Assembly: GCA_018268995.1 (NCBI GenBank)
Contig: JAFDVL010000066.1
Span: 1-64,000 of the forward strand
Length of the DNA stretch: 64,000 nucleotides
Direction of reading: 5' to 3'
DNA from: Acidobacteriota bacterium
GTDB taxonomy: Bacteria; Acidobacteriota; Blastocatellia; RBC074
Shown: positions 34,350-43,307 of the stretch, one piece after another
Layout of the letters: each line of letters starts with the position of its first letter
Position numbering within the stretch: the stretch's first letter is position 1
Translations under genes and position numbers: made by a program
The notes under the pieces: generated by a model
What the model was told of the DNA's origin: nothing
The model's input: only the letters and a program-made list of their open reading frames with translations
The model's database searches: none

Positions 34350-35912
34350 TCAAGCCCGGCCAAAGCCGCCACCACCGGGGGTTTTGATTATTATGCGATC
34401 TTTGGCTGACATCATGCGCGAAAATTTTCCGGGCAATCGTTCACTTTGATTGGTTGGGGAAACGAATTCCGTTTCGCCGCATTGTCCCGGCAATCCGCCC
34501 GCCAGACCATATGGCGCAAAACGACGGCGATCCGACAGCAAAGACACCTGCGCACCTGACAACAATTCAATTTCGCGAATGACACCATCCCCACCGCAAT
34601 GCTGTCCGTCGCCGCCCGAATCCCGGCGAATGGAATATTGCCAGACGCGCAGAGGATACGCGTACTCCAACGCTTCGACGGGCGTGTTGAGCGAGTTGGT
34701 CATGTGTGTATGAATCGCGCTTAAGCCATCAGCCCCCGGACGTGCGCCCATCCCTCCGGCAACGGTTTCGTAATAGGCAAATTCCCTGTTTCGTTCATGA
34801 TCCCAGCCACCTATCGTTAAATTATTCATCGTTCCCTGCGATGCGGCAGGAATCAAGGCAGGTGCAGCCTGCGCCAGGGCTTTCAGCAACACATCCACGA
34901 TGCGCTGCGAGGTTTCGACATTGCCTCCGGCCACAGGGGCGGGTGGCAGCGCATTGATGATGGTGCCTTTTGGCGTGATGATTTCGAGCGGTGACAACAC
35001 GCCTGCACTGGCTGGAACATCGCTGGGAATCAAACAGCGAAACACGTAATACACCGCTGAAACCGTAATCGCTTCGACGGCATTGATCGGGCCACGAACC
35101 TGTGGATCGCTGCCGGTAAAATCTATCGTTGCGCGGGCACCGGAAATATTGATCCTGACGGCAATTCGCACGGGCGTTTCAGATTCGCCATCATCATCCA
35201 GATAATCCTCGGCGGCATATTCGCCATCTGGTAAATCCTGCAAGGTGCGCCGCATCATTCGGGCGGTATATTCAATCAACTCCTGTGCATATTGATCGCA
35301 TTGCTTGAAACCATACCGCGCCTCGATTTCCTTCAATCGCTCAGCACCAACCCGCAATGCGCCAAGCTGTGCTGTCAGATCGCCTTTGCGTTCTTCATTG
35401 ACGCGGACGTTGGCCAGGAGAAGCTGAAAAATTTCTTTATTGAGAACGCCGCAATTGACCAGATGAATCGGCGGAATCCGTAAGCCTTCCTGATAAATTT
35501 CATTAGCCTTTCCCATTGATCCCGGCGTCGCTCCGCCGATGTCAGCGTGATGCGCACGATTCGCAACATAAAACCAAAGATGACGCGCTGATTCGTCGTA
35601 GACAGGCGCAACCAACGTCACATCTGGCAGGTGCGTTCCGCCTGCGTATGGATCGTTGAGGATAATGACGTCACCTGGTTCAAGCTGGCAATGCTCAATT
35701 GCTGCGGCCACAGACATCGGCATTGATCCCAGATGCACGGGCATGTGATCGCCCTGCGCAATAATTTTCCCGTGCCGATTGAAAACCGCGCAGGAATAAT
35801 CCCGGCGTTCTTTGATGTTTGGTGAAAACGCCGTGCGGCGCAGGCTTGCGCCCATCTCTTCTGCAACTGAGGTGTAAAGCGACTTGAAAATTTCGAGTGT
35901 GATAGAGTCCAT
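34350..35912 (-). CDS. Hydantoinase B/oxoprolinase family protein
   Basis: This is the HyuB-type subunit of an ATP-dependent hydantoinase, oxoprolinase or acetone-carboxylase-like enzyme. It starts MDSITLEIFKSLYTSVAEEMGASLRRTAFSPNIKERRDYSCAVF, the family N-terminus, and has AQGDHMPVHLGSMP near residue 50, ILNDPYAGGTHLPDVTLVAPV near residue 85 and SQGTMNNLTIGG near residue 345; the chain ends TPGGGGFGR. The 520-residue length is normal. The matching HyuA-type subunit is four genes away in the run (38501-40585), with two unrelated genes between. The GGGAAA ribosome site sits next to a TTGGTCATT-type inverted repeat. Confidence 0.9.
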   Translation of the reverse strand: MDSITLEIFKSLYTSVAEEMGASLRRTAFSPNIKERRDYSCAVFNRHGKIIAQGDHMPVHLGSMPMSVAAAIEHCQLEPGDVIILNDPYAGGTHLPDVTLVAPVYDESARHLWFYVANRAHHADIGGATPGSMGKANEIYQEGLRIPPIHLVNCGVLNKEIFQLLLANVRVNEERKGDLTAQLGALRVGAERLKEIEARYGFKQCDQYAQELIEYTARMMRRTLQDLPDGEYAAEDYLDDDGESETPVRIAVRINISGARATIDFTGSDPQVRGPINAVEAITVSAVYYVFRCLIPSDVPASAGVLSPLEIITPKGTIINALPPAPVAGGNVETSQRIVDVLLKALAQAAPALIPAASQGTMNNLTIGGWDHERNREFAYYETVAGGMGARPGADGLSAIHTHMTNSLNTPVEALEYAYPLRVWQYSIRRDSGGDGQHCGGDGVIREIELLSGAQVSLLSDRRRFAPYGLAGGLPGQCGETEFVSPTNQSERLPGKFSRMMSAKDRIIIKTPGGGGFGRA

Positions 35913-35921
35913 GCAAATTTC

Positions 35922-36001
35922 CCGTTGGTCATTGATGATTTGCCAGCAGCCGCAATCTAAAAGAATCTGGCGCGAATGACAAATGGTTCAATGACCAACG
36001 G
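35922..36001. repeat. TTGGTCATT inverted repeat pair
   Basis: CCGTTGGTCATTGA (35922-35935) matches TCAATGACCAACGG (35988-36001) as a perfect 14-base inverted repeat spanning the hyuB-HEAT gene gap. It belongs to the same string family as the repeat in the hydrolase signal peptide at 22335-22372. Confidence 0.75.
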
Positions 36002-36016
36002 AAAAATCCCAAAGGA

Positions 36017-36985
36017 TTACTTTTTGGCCGGAGCGTTCTTGAGGGATTTGGCTGACGCGTTGTTTTTGACAGGCTGCGCCGGAGCCGTGACGCCTTTTTT
36101 CTTTGCGGCTGTCGTCACCGCTGGGCTTTCTGTCTCGACCTCGCCCGGCCCCAATAATTTCAGGGCTTCGGCAGCCGTTTTCTTGACAGTTTCATCAACA
36201 TCGTTGGCCGCCACATCAGTCAAAACGTCCCGCCCAACTTCTACTTTCAGTTGTCCTAACCAGTAGGCGCAATTGCGACGATAGTTTGGATTCAGTGACT
36301 GCTTGAGTAAGGCAATCAATTCGCGGGAGCCATTTCGAGTGTTTTTCAAAGCCATCAAAGTTTCTCTGGCTACTTTTCGGACGCCTTCATCTTTGCTGTC
36401 CTGCGCGCTAAACAAATAGAACAGCGTCTTGCGGGAAAAACTGACGTCACGCATTTGATTGATGGCCAGAAATGTAACGCCACGCGCGCGCATATCCTCT
36501 TCATTCACCGGATTCGTTGTGCTGGCAACCCCCAGATAATTTAGCGCGGCATAGCTGGATTTTTGTTTTTGAAAGGCACATAAAGCCGGGCCAGTCGCAA
36601 AACGCACGCGCCAATCCGGGTCTTTGCCCACCTGAATCAGCGCCTCTATCGTTTCTTCATCGCCCAGATGGGCTAATGCTTCCACCGCAGCGATTTTGAC
36701 CAGCGGGTCTTTGTCGTCCAGCAACGCAACCAAGGGTTCAGCACTTTTTTTATGACAGGACTTCCCCAATTCCCCAGCCAGGCGAATCTTTCCGGCACTA
36801 TCGGCAGTGCTGATGTCTTTGATCGCCTTCGCGACGGCAGCATCATCGGCGTCCTTCAATTCTTCACAGGGTTCAATCAAAGGCCGGACTTTAATCACGT
36901 ACTGTTCATCAACGGATTTATCCTGTGCGCTGGCAGCAAGATTCAGGATCAGCAAGAGAAGAATGAGGAATGAATATTTTTTCAT
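36017..36985 (-). CDS. Exported HEAT-repeat protein
   Basis: This 322-residue protein has a signal peptide (SFLILLLLILNLAASAQ) and a series of HEAT-type helical pairs: SAEPLVALLDDKDPLVKIAAVEALAHLGDEETIEALIQVGKDPDWRVRFATGPAL lies near residues 75-135 and ELIALLKQSLNPNYRRNCAYWLGQLK near residue 222. The end is Lys/Ala-rich (TTAAKKKGVTAPAQPVKNNASAKSLKNAPAKK-type). HEAT repeats bind protein partners; none is known here. It starts 17 bases after the stop of the lipobox protein gene, so the two are co-transcribed. Confidence 0.85.
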   Translation of the reverse strand: MKKYSFLILLLLILNLAASAQDKSVDEQYVIKVRPLIEPCEELKDADDAAVAKAIKDISTADSAGKIRLAGELGKSCHKKSAEPLVALLDDKDPLVKIAAVEALAHLGDEETIEALIQVGKDPDWRVRFATGPALCAFQKQKSSYAALNYLGVASTTNPVNEEDMRARGVTFLAINQMRDVSFSRKTLFYLFSAQDSKDEGVRKVARETLMALKNTRNGSRELIALLKQSLNPNYRRNCAYWLGQLKVEVGRDVLTDVAANDVDETVKKTAAEALKLLGPGEVETESPAVTTAAKKKGVTAPAQPVKNNASAKSLKNAPAKK

Positions 36986-37002
36986 GGTAAAGCCTTTGCG
37001 TC

Positions 37003-38373
37003 TTAGATCGTTTTGGGGTTCTTGTCCGGGTTTTCTGGCGTCATTAATTTCATCGCACGTGAGGCGTGGCCCAATGCAATCACATTATCGGCCACCTGCT
37101 TGGCATTGAAGTTCTTCAACGCCTCCCAGTCTAACGCCCGCATTTTGACAATTGCCTCAAAAAGTTTTTGTTCGCCATGCTGAATTTGTTTTTGCTGATC
37201 TGGCGTTGGGCTATAAAGGTTGTTGAGGCGGGCAAAGTTGATGGCTTCCAGCAAATGCCCGGTAAGTTTGATCACGCCACGCAAGGAAAGCATTTCAATC
37301 ACTTGCGTCTTGGTGACGCCAGCCCGCTGCATTTGCTGCTGATACATTGCTTCTTCCTGCGGGTTGGGTGAAATCGGGCCACTTGCCGCACCGGCATACT
37401 CTTTCTCAATGTTTTCGCCTTCTTTCACCAGCCGATAAACCGATAAATTCAATTGCTCTGTCACGCGCTCTTTGATGCGCCGCTCAGTGTAGCCATTTTT
37501 CACACAGGCGACGTACGCATACATCGAGTGCCCCCCATAACAGGAGTAGTCTTTAATCGTTTTACGGAAAGTGTCTTCAGGAATCGGTTCGTTATTTTCA
37601 TAAGCTTTGTGTGCCGGCTGACACACGGTTTCCAATTCCAGGAGCGATTTATCAATCACTTCCAGCAAGTCAATCTTTTCGCCATAGGCATTTTCCCAAC
37701 TGCCCTTGCCTCCCGGCATCAGGTAAGAAAATGCGATCAATCCCCAGGGCAGGTGTTCCTGGGTGTAAATCTTCTCGAACTTACCAAGATTGTTAGGATC
37801 AAGACGAAACAGGCTTTTTGCGTGTTCGCCCACGTCTTTTAAGGTGTATTTATTGCCAGACGCAAGCACTTGCTGATCAGCATGAACGCCAGCCTCAATA
37901 AAGGTTTTGAGAAAGCTGTTGTCGTGGACTTCAACATTAAAGCGGGTAAAGCGGACGAGACGTTTGCCATTGACATCTTTTTCTTCTGCACAGGTGGCGC
38001 ACAAATGATCCACCGCGTTTGAGCCATCTGCGCGTTTGAAATTCCGGCCAAAGGAGCGCACCGCGTGAATCAAGTTGGAAGGTGAATCAAAGACTTTTGC
38101 GTAATGATCTATCAATTCATCCATCGCCATCATGGCATTCGCATGATTCGCAGGATAGGTCTTCGGTGCTAAAGGCGGCAGCGCAGGCATCGAACTTGGA
38201 GATGGAGTAAGGGACGGCATTGGGGTTGGAGTCGCTGTGACCTGTACAGTTTGTGGATCACCACAGGCGGTTAATCCGGCAGCCCCCGCAGCAAGCATGC
38301 CAACTATAAATTTTCTTCTTGGGAAAACAGGTAATTTGTCCGTTGGCTTCTGACCAAATATGGATTTCGACAT
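37003..38373 (-). CDS. Tat/lipobox-signal protein of unknown function
   Basis: I do not recognise this protein of about 456 residues. Its N-terminus is RRKFIVGMLAAGAAGLTACG, a twin-arginine signal followed by an LTAC lipobox, then a Thr/Pro-rich linker (about residues 45-70), so it is probably a surface-tethered lipoprotein exported folded. The body is alpha-helical and has conserved-looking cysteines: CATC near residue 125, CQPAHK, and CYGGHSMYAYVACVKNGY near residue 285. Several His residues lie nearby. It could bind metal or cofactor, which would explain Tat export, but this is inference. The start at 38373 has GAGG nine bases upstream. It sits between hyuA- and HEAT-encoding genes. Confidence 0.75.
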   Translation of the reverse strand: MSKSIFGQKPTDKLPVFPRRKFIVGMLAAGAAGLTACGDPQTVQVTATPTPMPSLTPSPSSMPALPPLAPKTYPANHANAMMAMDELIDHYAKVFDSPSNLIHAVRSFGRNFKRADGSNAVDHLCATCAEEKDVNGKRLVRFTRFNVEVHDNSFLKTFIEAGVHADQQVLASGNKYTLKDVGEHAKSLFRLDPNNLGKFEKIYTQEHLPWGLIAFSYLMPGGKGSWENAYGEKIDLLEVIDKSLLELETVCQPAHKAYENNEPIPEDTFRKTIKDYSCYGGHSMYAYVACVKNGYTERRIKERVTEQLNLSVYRLVKEGENIEKEYAGAASGPISPNPQEEAMYQQQMQRAGVTKTQVIEMLSLRGVIKLTGHLLEAINFARLNNLYSPTPDQQKQIQHGEQKLFEAIVKMRALDWEALKNFNAKQVADNVIALGHASRAMKLMTPENPDKNPKTI

Positions 38374-38500
38374 TGAACGTAGCCTCAATCTGAATTTATT
38401 TTTGATGTGGGCTTCAAGCGATTGGGGCGAGTGCGAGGAAGCCGCCGATGTTCAGGGTCGGGAACAAGACCGTGAACTTAATCTATGCCGGGAAGAGCTG

Positions 38501-40585
38501 TCAAGAAAGTTCTATTTTTTGCAGGAGCAGGTTTTTCCATTTATCAACCTCGACCTGCCACCCGGCTGGAATCAAAGTCGTTGAGCCATATTCTACAATC
38601 AGGGCAGGTTGTTGCAGCTGAAACCCCACAGGCAACGCTTCCCGGTCAAAGACAGGTACGCGTTCGGCCTTTCGATCTAATCGAATCGAAGCTGTTGCCA
38701 GAGGGTGAACCGCTTTCCGTTGCTTTCGCGCGGGTTTGAGTTGAGGTTTTTCTGTCAGGCCAACCCCGCGAAGTCGTGCGCTGACAATTTCCAAGGCTGC
38801 GGATAAATCAGCGTGGCCATATCGTTCGTGGTGTAATTTATGAAATAGCGATAGCGCAGCTTTCAACTGTCCATCGTACTTCACTTCAAGCTCAAAGGAT
38901 TGACCGCGATACCGAATGGCCAAACTCCGAAATAGGGCTATTTGTTTTGCGTTGAATCCTTCACGACGCAATTCCCGTTTCGCAGCTTTTTCCATTGCCG
39001 AAAAATGAGCCGCGAGGGATTTCACAACCTTCTCATGCGGTAAATTAACATCTACGGCCAGCATGACGGTTTTGGAATAATCCTTGACCACATCAGCCAA
39101 GAGCACACCCAGTGCCGAAAAAGCTCCGGGGAAAGCAGGCACAAGCACCTGTGGAATTCGCAATGCTTCCGCCAACGCAACTGCATGCAAGCCGCCCGCA
39201 CCACCAAAGCTGACCAACGTAAAATATCTTGGGTCTTGCCCGCGTTCAACTGAAACCAGGCGCAATGCACGTTCCATATTGGCATTGGCGACTTTAATAA
39301 TTCCCTGTGCAGCCTCCACGCTGGTCACTTTTTTCCCTGAGGCTTGCGTCATCTGCCCAGCAATTTCATCTATAACTTTTTCTGCACGAGCAAGGTCTAA
39401 GGCCATCGCCCCATTTAATAGACCGCGCCCACCGAACCGACCCAATACGACATTCGCATCGGTGACGGTGGCGCGTGTCCCAATGCCATAACAAGCTGGC
39501 CCCGGATTCGCTCCGGCAGATTCCGGCCCTACGCGTAGAGCCCCACCCGCATCAACATACGCAATTGATCCCCCACCTGCGCCAACCGTATGAATGTCCA
39601 AAACAGGAACTGCGACGGGCAAACCTGTAATTTTTGCTTCATTTGTGGTGTGTGCCGTCCCACGGCAAAGGGCCACATCCGTTGAGGTGCCCCCCATATC
39701 GAAGGTAATGACGTCTGAGATTCCGGCCATTGCTCCAATACGCGTGGCAGCAATGATGCCCCCCGCAGGGCCTGAAAGTATTGTTCGCACTGGCTCTTTC
39801 GCTGCGGTTTCGGCGGAAATCGAACCACCGGATGATTGCATCACACGCAGCTGCGGAGAGGTCTTAGGAAACATGGTGAGAAGGTTACCAAGCCCCTGCT
39901 GCAAATCCTCCAGATAGTGACTTACTTTCGGAGCCAGGTAAGCATTGATGACCACAGTTGAAGTCCTTTCATATTCTCGGTACTCAGGCAGTATCTGATG
40001 TGAAATCGAAAGGGGCACATCGAGCGCGGCCAGTGCATCCGCAATTGCCAGCTCATGCGCAGGATTTACGAACGAAAAAAGTAATGAGATCGCAACGGAT
40101 TCGACTTTAAGCTGACGTAGCTTTTCGATGAGCAAACAGAGATCGTTCGGCTCAAGATGTTTGAGAATTTCACCTGAGGCACTAACGCGCTCGGCAATGC
40201 CAAATCGCAGAGAACGCTCAATTAACGGGACAGGGCGCTCAACGGAAAAATTGTAGAGATCGGGTCTCGCCTGACGACCAATTTCTATCACATCCTCAAA
40301 CCCGGAAGTTGTAATCAAGGCAGTGCGTGCGCCCTTGCGCTCCAGCAGCGCATTCGTTGCCACCGTCGTTCCATGCGCGATTTCCAGGGTAAGTTGTTTG
40401 GGAGACAGGCCTGTCAGGATTCGTTCCAATCCGATCAGGATTGCGCGCGAAGGGTTATCGGGCGTCGAAGGGACTTTGAAGGAGAAAATCCTGTGATCCT
40501 GAACGGCAATGAAGTCTGTAAAAGTGCCGCCCGTGTCTACGCCAATGCGCAGCGTGCCGGGAAAATTTAGGGATTTGGGATGCAT
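38501..40585 (-). CDS. Hydantoinase A/oxoprolinase family protein
   Basis: This is the HyuA-type ATP-binding subunit of the hydantoinase/oxoprolinase/acetone carboxylase superfamily. The actin-like phosphate loop RIGVDTGGTFTDFIA is at residues 13-27, IAHGTTVATNALLERKGARTALITT follows near residue 75, and the second nucleotide site is ITFDMGGTSTDVAL near residue 290. Length (about 694 residues) is normal. It has no signal peptide. The start at 40585 (MHPKSLNF) is chosen over a codon at 40654 because the homologous region begins just after it. It heads the - strand run that contains hyuB at the far end, so both subunits may be made from one transcript. Confidence 0.9.
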   Translation of the reverse strand: MHPKSLNFPGTLRIGVDTGGTFTDFIAVQDHRIFSFKVPSTPDNPSRAILIGLERILTGLSPKQLTLEIAHGTTVATNALLERKGARTALITTSGFEDVIEIGRQARPDLYNFSVERPVPLIERSLRFGIAERVSASGEILKHLEPNDLCLLIEKLRQLKVESVAISLLFSFVNPAHELAIADALAALDVPLSISHQILPEYREYERTSTVVINAYLAPKVSHYLEDLQQGLGNLLTMFPKTSPQLRVMQSSGGSISAETAAKEPVRTILSGPAGGIIAATRIGAMAGISDVITFDMGGTSTDVALCRGTAHTTNEAKITGLPVAVPVLDIHTVGAGGGSIAYVDAGGALRVGPESAGANPGPACYGIGTRATVTDANVVLGRFGGRGLLNGAMALDLARAEKVIDEIAGQMTQASGKKVTSVEAAQGIIKVANANMERALRLVSVERGQDPRYFTLVSFGGAGGLHAVALAEALRIPQVLVPAFPGAFSALGVLLADVVKDYSKTVMLAVDVNLPHEKVVKSLAAHFSAMEKAAKRELRREGFNAKQIALFRSLAIRYRGQSFELEVKYDGQLKAALSLFHKLHHERYGHADLSAALEIVSARLRGVGLTEKPQLKPARKQRKAVHPLATASIRLDRKAERVPVFDREALPVGFQLQQPALIVEYGSTTLIPAGWQVEVDKWKNLLLQKIELS

Positions 40586-40911
40586 AAAAAAATAATGAAA
40601 CCTGAATCCAACCTGAGCGTTTGCTAGTTCGCTGATGAGAACCCTGTAATTCAATCAGCACTTTATCAAGTATGCAAATAACTGTTGTTTCCTCATAAAA
40701 CAACAGGATTGACACGCCAAGACCTCACAACCCCGATAGTTGTCTTGCGAACGATTGATTGATGGCCCTGATAACAATTGAGAACAAAAGTTTTTTGCGC
40801 GCCCGATTTACTGTGGCACGCACGAATGGCATTGAATAGCTGGGAACAGCGCAGACAATAACGTGCTTGTTCCGTGTCTCTTGAAATGATCACACACAAG
40901 GAGTTTACCAA
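40586..40911. other. Divergent intergenic region
   Basis: These 326 bases separate the hyuA-like gene from the secreted protein at 40912. CTGTTGTTT (40682-40690) and AAACAACAG (40698-40706) form a nine-base-pair hairpin with a seven-base loop. A TTGACA occurs at 40709-40714 but no good -10 follows. No open frame with coding features was found. It presumably holds both divergent promoters. Confidence 0.6.
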
Positions 40912-41472
40912 ATGAAAATCTTTTCCCTCAAAGCTTTCTTCCTGAGCCTCTCCCTAGTCGTACTTGGCATTGCCGTACAAGCACAGGCAAAGAAAAAAGG
41001 CGATACCATTACCACTGAGCCAAAACTCGTCGTGACGAAATTGAAAGTTGGCGAAGGCGAAACCTTTGAAGTCCGTGGTAAAGCAACTTACACCCTGACG
41101 GCGGCCAACTCTGACGATTCACTGGCAGGTATTGTTACTTATACATTGCCCGAAGATGCACGCAATAAGATTGCACAAGTCAAAGGCATCCCGGTGGCCA
41201 AAGTTCCGCAAACTGTCACGCAAAAAGACGTCGTCGCACAGTTTCAAAAATTGACCGAATGCCCGGTTGTCCATCTTGATTTTTCGGCAATGGATCTGGT
41301 TATCGAAGGCGTCAATCTGCACTTCAACCGTTTCGTGCTGGACGTGAAAGAAAGTTCCCATCCCATCACAATGTACATTTGCACCATTGCACGTCAGATC
41401 AATGCCGGATTGCCACGCCGTGGCCCAATCCGTCGCATCAATGAAGTTATCAATGGCGAAGAAAGCCAATAG
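40912..41472 (+). CDS. Secreted orphan protein
   Basis: I do not recognise this 186-residue protein. A signal peptide (FFLSLSLVVLGIAVQAQA) is followed by a Lys-rich start and two regions. The first is beta-rich (LVVTKLKVGEGETFEVRGKATYTLTAANSDDSLAGIVTYTLPE). The second begins QKDVVAQFQKLTECPVVHLDFSAMDLVIEGVNLHFNRFVLDV. One cysteine lies in each of TECPVV and YICTIA, and the tail is PRRGPIRRINEVINGEESQ. AAGGAG precedes the ATG, and a terminator lies 43 bases after the stop, so it is a single-gene unit. Confidence 0.72.
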   Translation: MKIFSLKAFFLSLSLVVLGIAVQAQAKKKGDTITTEPKLVVTKLKVGEGETFEVRGKATYTLTAANSDDSLAGIVTYTLPEDARNKIAQVKGIPVAKVPQTVTQKDVVAQFQKLTECPVVHLDFSAMDLVIEGVNLHFNRFVLDVKESSHPITMYICTIARQINAGLPRRGPIRRINEVINGEESQ

Positions 41473-41515
41473 CTTGTTGCCAACTTTGCGGCAAGAAAAT
41501 TTTGTTTGCTCACTG

Positions 41516-41566
41516 AGCAGGTGGTACAAAAGCGAAACTTCGTTTCGAGTGCCACCTGCTTTTTTA
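41516..41566 (+). terminator. Rho-independent terminator
   Basis: AGCAGGTGG (41516-41524) pairs with CCACCTGCT (41552-41560), and an inner CGAAAC/GTTTCG extends the stem. A T-run follows from 41560. It ends the transcript of the gene at 40912. Confidence 0.88.
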
Positions 41567-41619
41567 TCGCTCAATTATCGGGGTTGTGTTAGGCTATGGA
41601 ACCAGTTTGGGGATGACGA

Positions 41620-42702
41620 ATGTTGATGAACCGTAGCACATTCCTCTTTTTGATCGTAACACTTACCGTACTGCTCACCAGCGTGCGTGGACAAACAACG
41701 CCTGTGTCCCGTACGCAAATCAACACCGAAGACATTCCTCTTGGCCCGCCTTCCCTGATTGCTGAGGTAGAAAAAATAAGCGGCGAATATCGGCTCCGGG
41801 TTACGAACGATGATCCAAGCCGCAGATTTCAGGGATTGGCCGTCATCAATCTCGGAACGGCCTACCAACAAGCCGAAGCAGGCAAAGTGAAGATGTCTAT
41901 TGCGCCACAGGAAACGGCGATTTACCTGCTGTATTCAATGCCTGTGGTCGGCGATCAATATACACTTGTCATCACGGATCAAAGTGGAACCATTGTTGTC
42001 CACAAAATAGCTCCGGTACGAGCAACAAATGATCCTGCCCTGACTGGGCCACCGCCAAAACCCGTTAGCATGATTCCTATCGCCACTGAGGAACCAGTTC
42101 AACTCAAGGTCAAGATACGATTAGCAGGCGGCGCAGGTGAGAATGATCCATATTTACTCGCATTCGAGTTAGCTTCAACCAGCCAAATTACAAATGCTCG
42201 GCTCAGCGTCAAGGCAAAGGGACTTGACGATAGCAAGCCTGTTAACTTTGTGGGCAAGACAAATCTTGAATTTAAGCTGTCAGAAGATTTGGAAGTGCAG
42301 AAAATCAGCTATGTCGTCACCGGATCACGCGGTGAAATTCTGGCGAAAGGGGAAACGGATCTCGCTTCGCTGATGACCGAAGATGTCGTGACAATCAACG
42401 GAATGCGGCTCGACAAGCCCGCATACAAACCAGGTGAGACAGCCAAGCTGACGGTTAACTACCTGGGCAATGTCCCAAATGGAATTCGGGTGGAGTTAGT
42501 CGTCACTGACAGCACGGGAAAAACCGTTTTCCGGGATATTCGCAAAGAGAAAAAGGAAGGTGAGCTGCCTGCCCATGAATTCTCTATTCCGATTCCCAAA
42601 GATACAAGAGAGTCTCTGAACGTTGAATACAAGATTTTTGAAGGCGACTCCCAAACCATCATTGACTCCACCAACCGCGACATTCCCGTCGCCAATAACT
42701 AA
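41620..42702 (+). CDS. Secreted Ig-like domain protein
   Basis: This 360-residue protein has a signal peptide (FLFLIVTLTVLLTSVRGQ) and several probable immunoglobulin-like beta-sandwich domains, with no family that I can name. The last domain, MRLDKPAYKPGETAKLTVNYLGNVPNGIRVELVVTDSTGKTVF near residues 268-310, resembles MG or bacterial Ig domains of the alpha-2-macroglobulin type. An earlier domain has VEKISGEYRLRVTNDDPSRRF. It is probably an extracellular binding or structural protein. Start may be 41620 or the ATG at 41626; GGGGAT lies just upstream. Confidence 0.75.
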   Translation: MLMNRSTFLFLIVTLTVLLTSVRGQTTPVSRTQINTEDIPLGPPSLIAEVEKISGEYRLRVTNDDPSRRFQGLAVINLGTAYQQAEAGKVKMSIAPQETAIYLLYSMPVVGDQYTLVITDQSGTIVVHKIAPVRATNDPALTGPPPKPVSMIPIATEEPVQLKVKIRLAGGAGENDPYLLAFELASTSQITNARLSVKAKGLDDSKPVNFVGKTNLEFKLSEDLEVQKISYVVTGSRGEILAKGETDLASLMTEDVVTINGMRLDKPAYKPGETAKLTVNYLGNVPNGIRVELVVTDSTGKTVFRDIRKEKKEGELPAHEFSIPIPKDTRESLNVEYKIFEGDSQTIIDSTNRDIPVANN

Positions 42703-42768
42703 AATCCTGACCTTCCTCATTGTTACAGAATTGCTACTTATCATTTCCTGCGAGCTAGGGTACACTCT

Positions 42769-42792
42769 TATCTCTAAGGTGCCCCAGAGATA
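42769..42792. other. Small hairpin before the zinc-ribbon gene
   Basis: TATCTCT (42769-42775) pairs with AGAGATA (42786-42792) around a ten-base loop, 57 bases upstream of the ATG at 42849. No T-run follows, so it is more likely a leader structure than a terminator. It lies in the 146-base gap after the Ig-like protein gene. Confidence 0.4.
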
Positions 42793-42848
42793 TACTCTGC
42801 TAACGACCTAATTTTTATCTCAATATTTGACTCAAGGAATCATTATCT

Positions 42849-43262
42849 ATGATGAATGCGATTGGTATCGTAAAACAGATGCGACCAGGCGATGATGTGG
42901 ATGCAGCATGCGGGAAGTGTAAAGATGTTCGGACGCACGCAATCATTGCGGTCAACGCTCAGGGAAAGATTGAACGGGTGCAATGCCGGACGTGTCAGGG
43001 CACACATAATTATCGGAACCCAGTGAAAGAAACCAAGCGGACAGCTGCATCAGGGACGCGATCTGGCAGCACGGGCAGAGCGGGCTCCAGCCCTGTCATC
43101 CCAACAGGCCCAACCAGAGTTTATTCTCCACAACAAAGCTTTCAGGCTGGAGATCAAATCTCACATCCCACGTTCGGCGTTGGCTATGTAACAGAAGTTA
43201 GAGCGACCAAGATTGATGTAAAATTTGGTCGTGAGACGAAAACGCTGATTCACGCCGGATAA
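42849..43262 (+). CDS. Zinc-ribbon protein with CarD-like C-terminal motif
   Basis: This 137-residue cytoplasmic protein has a zinc ribbon made by C21, C24, C46 and C49, a flexible Ser/Gly/Thr-rich linker (about residues 60-95) and a small C-terminal beta domain GDQISHPTFGVGYVTEV...KIDVKFGRETKTLIHAG. That last motif resembles CarD/TRCF-type or Tudor-like domains (GD-HP-FG-G-V). It may bind nucleic acid or RNA polymerase; this is inference from fold resemblance. It starts a + strand run that continues with the purine phosphorylase gene, 45 bases on. Confidence 0.75.
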   Translation: MMNAIGIVKQMRPGDDVDAACGKCKDVRTHAIIAVNAQGKIERVQCRTCQGTHNYRNPVKETKRTAASGTRSGSTGRAGSSPVIPTGPTRVYSPQQSFQAGDQISHPTFGVGYVTEVRATKIDVKFGRETKTLIHAG

Positions 43263-43307
43263 GCAGTCTTCAGGTGTTTCGCGCACTGTCACATTAAGGG
43301 AAATCGA

